Source of the DNA: an uncultured Collinsella sp.
Lineage (GTDB): Bacteria; Actinomycetota; Coriobacteriia; Coriobacteriales; Coriobacteriaceae
Direction: 5' to 3'
DNA length: 39,696 bases
NCBI GenBank assembly: GCA_902479065.1
Contig: CABSNM010000018.1
Coordinates: 1-39,696, forward strand
Position 1 is the first letter of the stretch. Every line of letters starts with the position of its first letter. The notes under the pieces were generated by a model. That model made no database searches, had not been told where the DNA came from, and saw only the letters and a program-made list of their open reading frames with translations. The position numbers and the translations under genes are program-made. This document shows positions 1 to 5,813 of this stretch, one piece after another.

Positions 1-77
1 CTTTGCATTTTCAAAATACGATTGGGCTGAATGTCGATACTGGTCTAACAGAGCCTTTTATTTCTAGTCCGTACCGC

Positions 78-120
78 GGAGAATCGAACTCTATGCAGGG
101 CGCGGGCGTAAAGAAAACGC
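78..120 (+). repeat. 43-bp direct repeat, copy 1
   Basis: This matches 288-330 at 41 of 43 positions, differing only at 93 and 94. It starts with GGAGAATCGAACTCT, whose reverse complement resembles a tRNA T-arm (GTTCGATTC), and ends with GCGTAAAGAAAACGC. In this copy the end continues into a dyad (102-139) that the second copy lacks. Confidence 0.75.
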
Positions 121-287
121 GTGAGCGTTTTTAGCCCGCGGGCGAGGACGCCGGCAGGCGGCCGAAGCCGGTGCGGATTTGCGAAGCAAATACGCGGATT
201 CTCCGCGCAATGCCTCAACCCTATATAGATGCGATGTTATCGAATCTCAGCCTGCCATGCGCCGCATCAACGGAACCCCAAACCCGT

Positions 288-330
288 GGAGAATCGAACT
301 CTGCGCAGGGCGCGGGCGTAAAGAAAACGC
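288..330 (+). repeat. 43-bp direct repeat, copy 2
   Basis: Second copy of the repeat at 78-120, 210 bp downstream. Its right flank (CTCAGTGACTCAG) differs from that of copy 1, so the similarity stops sharply at 330. A sharp edge fits a discrete repeated element better than a decayed tandem duplication. Confidence 0.75.
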
Positions 331-455
331 CTCAGTGACTCAGACCGGGACGCGCTTTCCCGCCGACCGTCCCGCCCCCTCATCTCCAAAACCCGTGCGC
401 TCTCCTCCGTAAAACTGGGTAGAAGAAAGCCAAAACGAAACAGCAGGAGGTCAAC

Positions 456-1334
456 ATGACTGCAGAAGATAAGGCAAAGAACGCCGGCAAGGTCGCGCTC
501 GTCCTGGAGGGCGGTAGTTTTCGCGGGCAGTTTACCGCGGGCGTGCTCGACGTCCTCATGGAGGCCGGCGTCGAGATTCCGGCGGTATATGGCGTATCGG
601 CCGGCGCCCTCAACGGCGTGAACTACAAGTCGCACCAGATCGGCCGTGCCAACCGCATCAACCTGGCTTTCTGCAACGACAGCCGTTTCATGGGCGCCGC
701 ATCGTTTGCGTCCACAGGCTCCATCGTGGGTTACGACTTTATCTTCAATGATGTCCAGGACCGCCTGGATCCCTTTGACAACGAGACGTTCGATGCAAGC
801 CCCATCGAGATGTACGCCGTCGCGACGGACATGCTCTTTGGAACCGCCACGTACCTGCCGATCGAAAGCGCCGTGCTCGACCTCGACGCCGTGCGCGCCT
901 CGACCTCGCTGCCGCTGGTGACGCCGCCGGTCGAGATTGACGGGCACAAATACGTCGACGGCGGCGTAGCCGATTCGATCCCTATCGAGCATGTGCTGGA
1001 GGAGGCGGGCTTCGATCGCGCGGTTGTCATTGTCACGCAGGACCGCTCCTACGAGAAAAAGCCCTACGAGTTTATGCCTGCCGCGCGCGCCCGCTATGCC
1101 GACTACCCCTACCTGCTCGAGGCTATCGAGACGCGCCACGACTGCTATAACATCCAGCGCATGCATCTGTGGAAGTATGAGCGCGAGGGCCGTGCGCTGG
1201 TCGTTGCTCCGCAAAAGCCGGTCGAGGTCAGCCACGTTGAGCACGATTCGGCAAAGCTCCTCGACCTGTATATTCAAGGTCGCCAGGAGGCAAAGCGTTT
1301 GCTGGGAGATATCGAGGAGTTTGTCGAGCGCTAG
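456..1334 (+). CDS. Patatin-like phospholipase family protein
   Basis: Predicted serine acyl hydrolase of the patatin family, which uses a Ser-Asp dyad to cleave acyl esters of phospholipids or other lipids. The 292-residue protein carries the family motifs in order: a glycine-rich oxyanion loop GGSFRG (residues 19-24), the nucleophile elbow GVSAG with Ser48, and the aspartate motif DGG (168-170) followed by ADSIPI. There is no signal peptide or membrane segment, so it is probably cytoplasmic or peripheral, like the YjjU/RssA-type bacterial patatins. The ATG is preceded by AGGAGG at 445-450. It stands alone ahead of the ribosomal protein genes. The substrate cannot be told from sequence. Confidence 0.9.
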   Translation: MTAEDKAKNAGKVALVLEGGSFRGQFTAGVLDVLMEAGVEIPAVYGVSAGALNGVNYKSHQIGRANRINLAFCNDSRFMGAASFASTGSIVGYDFIFNDVQDRLDPFDNETFDASPIEMYAVATDMLFGTATYLPIESAVLDLDAVRASTSLPLVTPPVEIDGHKYVDGGVADSIPIEHVLEEAGFDRAVVIVTQDRSYEKKPYEFMPAARARYADYPYLLEAIETRHDCYNIQRMHLWKYEREGRALVVAPQKPVEVSHVEHDSAKLLDLYIQGRQEAKRLLGDIEEFVER

Positions 1335-1397
1335 CGTCGCGACGTCATGACCCATGGACGACATGTGCAGAAAGTCTGGTCAGAGCCAAAATACCTG

Positions 1398-1425
1398 TTG
1401 ACTCGTACGGCGAGCGGGGTAATAT
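1398..1425 (+). promoter_or_regulatory. Predicted promoter of rplM-rpsI
   Basis: TTGACT (1398-1403), a 16-nt spacer and TATAAT-like TAATAT (1420-1425) form a strong sigma-70-type promoter. Transcription would start near 1432, which gives a leader of about 60 nt before the rplM GTG. Confidence 0.65.
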
Positions 1426-1431
1426 GGACGG

Positions 1432-1463
1432 GTTACTTGCAGAGCCCCGTGAATCTCTGTAAC
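1432..1463 (+). promoter_or_regulatory. Leader hairpin upstream of rplM
   Basis: GTTAC (1432-1436) and AGAG (1441-1444) pair with CTCT (1455-1458) and GTAAC (1459-1463), leaving a 10-nt loop and a TTGC bulge. It lies at the predicted 5' end of the mRNA. Ribosomal-protein operons are often autoregulated by such leader structures, so this is a candidate L13-binding leader (inference). Confidence 0.45.
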
Positions 1464-1491
1464 AACACGTACTGTACATGGAGGAGTCTAA

Positions 1492-1935
1492 GTGATTTCG
1501 AAATCGACTCACTACGCCAAGCAGGGCGAGGTCCAGCGCAACTGGGTTCTCGTCGACGCCGATGGTGCTGTCCTGGGCCGTCTTGCCACCCAGATCGCAA
1601 TGATCCTGCGCGGTAAGAACAAGCCCCAGTTCACGCCCAACAGCGACTGCGGCGACTTCGTTGTCGTCATCAACGCCGATAAGGTCCAGCTTACCGGTAA
1701 CAAGGCCGACACGAAGACCTATTATCGCCACAGCGGCTACAACGGCGGCCTCAAGGCTGAGAGCTTCCGCCAGGCTATGGAGAAGCACCCGGAGAAGGTC
1801 ATCGAGCGCGCCGTTCGCGGCATGCTGCCCAAGACCACCCTCGGCCGTGCCCAGATGACCAAGCTTAAGGTCTACGCTGGTGCCGAGCATCCGCACGCTG
1901 CCCAGAACCCCACGAAGATTGAGCTGGAGGCTTAA
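1492..1935 (+). CDS. rplM: 50S ribosomal protein L13 (uL13)
   Basis: Large-subunit ribosomal protein L13, which binds 23S rRNA early in 50S assembly. It is 147 residues, close to the 142 of E. coli, and shows the family pattern: WVLVDADGAVLGRLA near the N-terminus, the GD-VVVINADKVQLTG segment, the YYRHSGYNGG segment and RAVRGMLPK. The start is a GTG at 1492 behind GAGGAG (1481-1486); no ATG fits the family N-terminus. It is followed after two bases by rpsI, the standard bacterial rplM-rpsI pair, and has its own promoter and leader hairpin. Confidence 0.97.
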   Translation: MISKSTHYAKQGEVQRNWVLVDADGAVLGRLATQIAMILRGKNKPQFTPNSDCGDFVVVINADKVQLTGNKADTKTYYRHSGYNGGLKAESFRQAMEKHPEKVIERAVRGMLPKTTLGRAQMTKLKVYAGAEHPHAAQNPTKIELEA

Positions 1936-1937
1936 AG

Positions 1938-2333
<396 letters not shown>

Positions 2334-2364
2334 GGTTTTATCTCCTTACGAGATACAATGTACA

Positions 2365-2410
2365 AGCGGGGCCTGCCGATTGCTCGGCGGGTCCCGCTTT
2401 TCTTTTTCGA
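2365..2410 (+). terminator. Rho-independent terminator of rplM-rpsI
   Basis: A 15-bp stem pairs AGCGGGGCCTGCCGA (2365-2379) with TCGGCGGGTCCCGCT (2384-2398), with two G-T pairs and a TTGC loop. It is followed by the T-rich run TTTTCTTTTT. Confidence 0.92.
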
Positions 2411-2415
2411 CTAGG

Positions 2416-2438
2416 GTGGACGACTGCGTTTTGTCCAC
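2416..2438 (+). promoter_or_regulatory. Small leader hairpin before glmM
   Basis: GTGGAC (2416-2421) pairs with GTCCAC (2433-2438) around an 11-nt loop. It sits between the rpsI terminator and the glmM Shine-Dalgarno sequence (2441-2449). No promoter is evident in the 46 nt between terminator and gene, so glmM may be transcribed by read-through or from a start inside this short stretch. Confidence 0.35.
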
Positions 2439-2456
2439 TTGGGAAGGAGCGATCCT

Positions 2457-3794
2457 ATGCCCCAGAACATCTTCGGTACCGATGGCGTCCGTGGCGTCGC
2501 CAACGCCGACCTCTCGTGCGACCTCGCGTTTCGCCTTGGCCGTGCGGCGACCAAGTTCCTTGGTCCGGACATTTGCATCGGCCGTGACACGCGTCTTTCG
2601 GGCACCATGCTCGAGAGTGCTCTGACCGCCGGCATTATGGCCGAGGGCGGCCGTCCGCACTGCTGCGGCGTTATCCCTACGCCGGCCGTGGCGCTGCTCA
2701 CCGTCCAAAACGAGCTCGACGGCGGCATCGTCATCTCCGCTTCGCACAATCCGCCGGAGTTCAACGGCATCAAGTTCTTTAGCCGCAAGGGCATGAAGCT
2801 TCCCGATGCTGTCGAGGAAGAGATCAGCGCCTGGGTCATGTCCGAGGAGGCCATGGCTGCCGATACGCTGCCGACCGGTGCCGGCGTGGGTCACATCATC
2901 AAGATGAAGGACGCTCGCAAAGCATATGTCGACCATGCTATTAGCACCCTCGACGGCCTTAAACTCGACGGCCTGGTTGTTGCCGTCGACTGCGGCCACG
3001 GCGCTTCTTGCCAGACCACGCCCGCAGCGCTGCAGCGCCTGGGCGCCACGGTCCATGCCATCAACACCGACTACTGCGGCACCGACATTAACGTCGAGTG
3101 CGGCTCCACTCACCTTGAGCCCCTGCGTGAGCTCGTACTGCGTACCCATGCCGACATCGGCCTGGCCCACGATGGCGACGCCGATCGCGTGCTGTTCGTG
3201 GACAGCGAGGGCAACGAGATCGACGGCGACTACATCCTGGCCATCTGCGGCTCCGACCTGGCCGCTCGCGGTAAGCTCGCCAACTCCGAGATCGTCTCTA
3301 CCGTTATGTGCAACCTAGGCTTCTCCATCGCCATGAAGGAGCAGGGCTTTGAGATGGTGCAGACCGCCGTGGGCGACCGCTATGTTCTTGAGCGTATGCT
3401 CGAGGACGGCGCTGTCATCGGCGGCGAGCAGTCCGGCCACATCATCTTCCTGGAGCACAACACCACCGGTGACGGCTTGGTGACGGCCCTGCAGCTTCTG
3501 GCCGTGCTCAAGCGCACCGGCCGCACCCTCACCGACCTTGCCGGCATCATGAAGAAGTACCCGCAGGTGCTCGTCAACGTGCATTCGGACAACAAGGCCG
3601 GCCTGGACGATTGCCAGCCCATTTGGGACGCCGTCGCTGCCACCGAGAAGGAGCTCAACGGTCGCGGCCGCATCTTGGTGCGCCCGAGCGGTACCGAACC
3701 GCTGGTTCGCGTGATGGCCGAGGCGGAGACGCATGAGCTGACCCAGCGTATTGTTGACGATATCGTCGAGGTTGTCAAGCGCGAACTTCCCTAA
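2457..3794 (+). CDS. glmM: Phosphoglucosamine mutase
   Basis: Interconverts glucosamine-6-phosphate and glucosamine-1-phosphate, the step that commits amino sugar to UDP-GlcNAc and peptidoglycan. It is a 445-residue alpha-D-phosphohexomutase with FGTDGVRG at the N-terminus, the phosphoserine loop SASHNP (Ser96 is the expected phosphorylated residue), the metal loop DGDADR (239-244) and the phosphate-binding loop RPSGTEP (409-415). I chose ATG 2457 because GGGAAGGAG lies 7 nt upstream and MPQNIFGTDG matches the family start. A TTG 18 bases further upstream is in frame but overlaps that Shine-Dalgarno sequence. nagB, two genes downstream, works on the same glucosamine-6-phosphate pool. Confidence 0.96.
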   Translation: MPQNIFGTDGVRGVANADLSCDLAFRLGRAATKFLGPDICIGRDTRLSGTMLESALTAGIMAEGGRPHCCGVIPTPAVALLTVQNELDGGIVISASHNPPEFNGIKFFSRKGMKLPDAVEEEISAWVMSEEAMAADTLPTGAGVGHIIKMKDARKAYVDHAISTLDGLKLDGLVVAVDCGHGASCQTTPAALQRLGATVHAINTDYCGTDINVECGSTHLEPLRELVLRTHADIGLAHDGDADRVLFVDSEGNEIDGDYILAICGSDLAARGKLANSEIVSTVMCNLGFSIAMKEQGFEMVQTAVGDRYVLERMLEDGAVIGGEQSGHIIFLEHNTTGDGLVTALQLLAVLKRTGRTLTDLAGIMKKYPQVLVNVHSDNKAGLDDCQPIWDAVAATEKELNGRGRILVRPSGTEPLVRVMAEAETHELTQRIVDDIVEVVKRELP

Positions 3795-3865
3795 TGGCCA
3801 AAAACGGATGCCAAGTGGTAAACTGGTACGGTTATTTTGATTGATTGGCATGTCCGAGGGGGAGC

Positions 3866-4363
3866 ATGTTCACTAAAGTCCTAAGGTCTTTTGGTATGCG
3901 TGGTCGAGTCCTTACGCTGGATGCTCCCATCTCGGGCGACGTCATTCCGCTTTCCGAGGTCAATGACCAGACGTTTGCCACCGGCCTTTTGGGCCAGGGC
4001 GTGGCGATTCAGCCCACGGGCACACGTGTGATCGCGCCGGCGGATGCTAAGGTCGAGGCGATTTTTCCCACGGGTCATGCCGTTGCGCTTAACACGGTTG
4101 ATGGCCTGGACGTTCTGATTCACGTTGGCCTGGACACCGTTCAGCTCGAGGGCAAGCATTTTACTGTACATGCGCAGGTGGGCGATATTGTCCATAAGGG
4201 CGATGTACTCATCGAGTTCGATCGCGAGGCAATTGCTGCCGAGGGCTACGATGTGACGGTTCCCATCTTGGTGTGCAATTCCGTTGAGTTCTCGAGCATC
4301 AAGGGTTCCGTTGGCGAGCATGTCGAGGAGATGGACCAACTCATCGTCGCTCGCGAGCGCTAG
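3866..4363 (+). CDS. PTS EIIA component, glucose type
   Basis: Cytoplasmic phosphocarrier that takes phosphate from HPr and passes it to an EIIB domain. The 165-residue protein is a stand-alone EIIA-Glc fold: APISGDVIPLSEV near residue 20, GxGVAIQP at 43-50, and the two active-site histidines His71 (PTGHAV) and His86 (LIHVGLDT), equivalent to H75 and H90 of E. coli EIIA-Glc. The ATG at 3866 gives the usual short N-terminus; its SD-like AGGGGG is only 3 nt away, which is tight. A TTG at 3845 would add seven residues without family support. It lies between glmM and nagB, not beside a transporter. The EIIBC at 33975-35585 lacks an EIIA domain and is a plausible partner. Confidence 0.92.
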   Translation: MFTKVLRSFGMRGRVLTLDAPISGDVIPLSEVNDQTFATGLLGQGVAIQPTGTRVIAPADAKVEAIFPTGHAVALNTVDGLDVLIHVGLDTVQLEGKHFTVHAQVGDIVHKGDVLIEFDREAIAAEGYDVTVPILVCNSVEFSSIKGSVGEHVEEMDQLIVARER

Positions 4364-4635
4364 TTGGTGCTTTTGGCCTTTAGCCTACAATTCAAACACG
4401 TTTACGGAGGGCGCCCTTGAAAGAGGACGCCCTCCGTGGCAAGATGGGAAACGTCCGAGGCTAAACAGCTTTGGGTCACCGTGGACGGGCAGGGGCCTCG
4501 ACGCGGCTAGACACGAGACACATACATTACGCGACCTCGCCCTGGTGGCCGCACACGTTGGTTGCGGCCGACGCGGGCCGCGGGCAAGTGCTTGTAAGGG
4601 GAGCCTTGCCTCTCTTGTACGAGAAAGGACGCGTA
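4364..4635 (+). promoter_or_regulatory. Structured leader/intergenic region upstream of nagB
   Basis: This 272-nt gap has unusually dense base-pairing. A perfect 10-bp hairpin ACGGAGGGCG/CGCCCTCCGT spans 4404-4437 without a T-run. CGTCC (4452-4456) can pair with GGACG near 4483, while the adjacent GAGGC can pair with GCCTC near 4495; the interleaved order is that of an H-type pseudoknot. A 7-bp hairpin GGCCGCA/TGCGGCC lies near 4548-4570. The nagB Shine-Dalgarno AAAGGA follows at 4624-4629. It matches no riboswitch consensus I can recognise (glmS, TPP, FMN, cobalamin and T-box were considered). It may be a cis-acting RNA or a small RNA gene. Confidence 0.4.
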
Positions 4636-5364
4636 ATGAAAATCATTAAAGCTAAAGACTACGAGGATATGAGCCGCAAGGCCGCCAATATCATCTCGGC
4701 CCAGGTTATCCTCAAGCCCGATTGCGTGCTGGGTCTTGCCACCGGCTCCACCCCGATTGGCGCCTACAAGCAGCTCGCCGCTTGGTACGAGAAGGGCGAC
4801 GTCGACTTCGCCGAGGTCAGCACCTATAACCTGGACGAGTATCGTGGTCTTTCGCACGACGATCCCCAGAGCTATCACTACTTTATGCGCGAGAACTTCT
4901 TCGATCACATCAATATCGATCTGAACAACACGCACGTGCCCGATGGCTCCAACCCCGATGCCGCTGCTGCCTGCTCAGAGTACGACAAGATCGTCGCTGC
5001 CGCCGGTTACCCGGATCTGCAGTTGCTCGGCATTGGTAATAACGGTCATATTGGCTTCAACGAGCCCGATGACCACTTCTCCAAGGGTACGCACTGCGTC
5101 GACCTGACCGAGAGCACCATTCAGGCCAACAGCCGCCTGTTCGACAGCATCGATGATGTGCCCCGTCAGGCTTACACCATGGGCACCCAGACCATCATGT
5201 ATGCCCGCATGATCTTGGTTGTCGCCAACGGCGAGGCCAAGGCTCAGGCCGTGCACGATATGTGCTATGGCCCGGTTACGCCCAAGTGTCCGGCTTCGAT
5301 CCTGCAACTGCACACCAACTGCGTCGTCGTTGCTGACGAGGCCGCTCTTTCGCTCTGCGAGTAA
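4636..5364 (+). CDS. nagB: Glucosamine-6-phosphate deaminase
   Basis: Converts glucosamine-6-phosphate to fructose-6-phosphate and ammonia, sending amino sugars to glycolysis. The 242-residue protein shows the family order: LGLATGSTPIGAYK (residues 32-45), the active-site segment NLDEY with Asp67, and GIGNNGHIGFNEP with His138. The length equals the short Gram-positive NagB form without the allosteric C-terminal extension of E. coli. ATG 4636 follows AAAGGA; the longer in-frame upstream extension is low-complexity and lacks family similarity. It ends at a strong terminator. No nagA or GlcNAc transporter is adjacent. Confidence 0.96.
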   Translation: MKIIKAKDYEDMSRKAANIISAQVILKPDCVLGLATGSTPIGAYKQLAAWYEKGDVDFAEVSTYNLDEYRGLSHDDPQSYHYFMRENFFDHINIDLNNTHVPDGSNPDAAAACSEYDKIVAAAGYPDLQLLGIGNNGHIGFNEPDDHFSKGTHCVDLTESTIQANSRLFDSIDDVPRQAYTMGTQTIMYARMILVVANGEAKAQAVHDMCYGPVTPKCPASILQLHTNCVVVADEAALSLCE

Positions 5365-5393
5365 CGCGACCAAGCGATCTTGCATAGCTTTCC

Positions 5394-5424
5394 AAAAGGC
5401 CCTCGCTTTGCGGGGGCCTTTTTA
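5394..5424 (+). terminator. Rho-independent terminator of nagB
   Basis: AAAAGGCCCTCGC (5394-5406) pairs with GCGGGGGCCTTTT over 13 bp with one G-T pair, around a TTT loop, and ends in a T-run. Confidence 0.92.
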
Positions 5425-5813
5425 GTGGACATAGGCCGTGGCGCATGCATGACGGAATCCTTGCCGCATGCTTGACTGGTGGGTTCTAAATCACGCGATA
5501 CATTCTATAGCAGATTCTATGCACATTTGCCACCATAGAGTCGCAGGCGGTAGCAAGGAGTAGGCGAGTTGCGCAACTCAAATAAAAACAGCGGACTGCG
5601 CTACACTGCAAATGGGATGGGACATGCTGGCAAGCGCATTGACCTGCGCAAAGACCTATTGGTCGAGGGATAAGTTACCATCGGGCCTCGCTGTACAAAA
5701 ACTTGCCAAACACGTAGCGGCAGACAACCAAAAACTCTAAGTCGCGCTATTCACGGAGTGGCTCATATGGTCCTGCAGCTACGGTGTCCATATGGTCGAG
5801 TTGAGGAGCAGGC
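5425..5813 (+). promoter_or_regulatory. Regulatory region before the BTAD regulator
   Basis: No gene is visible in this 389-nt gap. It contains a perfect 14-bp palindrome GAGTTGCGCAACTC at 5566-5579, an inverted pair CTATG/CATAG near 5517-5538, and two direct copies of CATATGGTC at 5764-5772 and 5789-5797, 25 bp apart. The second copy lies just ahead of the Shine-Dalgarno GAGGAG (5803-5808). These are candidate operator sites, perhaps for autoregulation. I cannot define a -35/-10 pair with confidence. Confidence 0.4.

Larger units (their letters stand above)
1..455. other. Non-coding repeat-rich region at the window edge
   Basis: I see no convincing gene here. The reading frames present have no Shine-Dalgarno sequence and no recognisable protein. 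The stretch holds two near-identical 43-bp direct repeats, a GC-rich dyad at 102-139 (GCGGGC with AAAACGC on the left arm, GCGTTTT with GCCCGC on the right) and two small hairpins near 178-215 (ATTTGC-GAA-GCAAAT and GCGGA-TTC-TCCGC). The patatin gene begins right after it with its own ribosome binding site at 443-450. A promoter for that gene probably lies in 331-440, but I cannot place it. Confidence 0.6.

Noticed and set aside
78..92. Possible tRNA on the minus strand from the T-arm-like sequence
   Set aside because: No acceptor, D-arm or anticodon arm can be built around it; the T-stem itself forms only about 3 pairs.
267..1364. Long minus-strand open frame opposite the patatin gene
   Set aside because: It mirrors the codon pattern of the real gene, lacks a ribosome site and shows no protein family.
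2439..2456. TTG start for glmM
   Set aside because: It overlaps the Shine-Dalgarno of ATG 2457 and adds residues not found in GlmM proteins.
4404..4437. Terminator of the EIIA gene
   Set aside because: Perfect hairpin but no T-run follows, so it is listed as part of a structured leader instead.
4364..4635. glmS ribozyme, SRP RNA, RNase P RNA or T-box
   Set aside because: None of their conserved core sequences is present.
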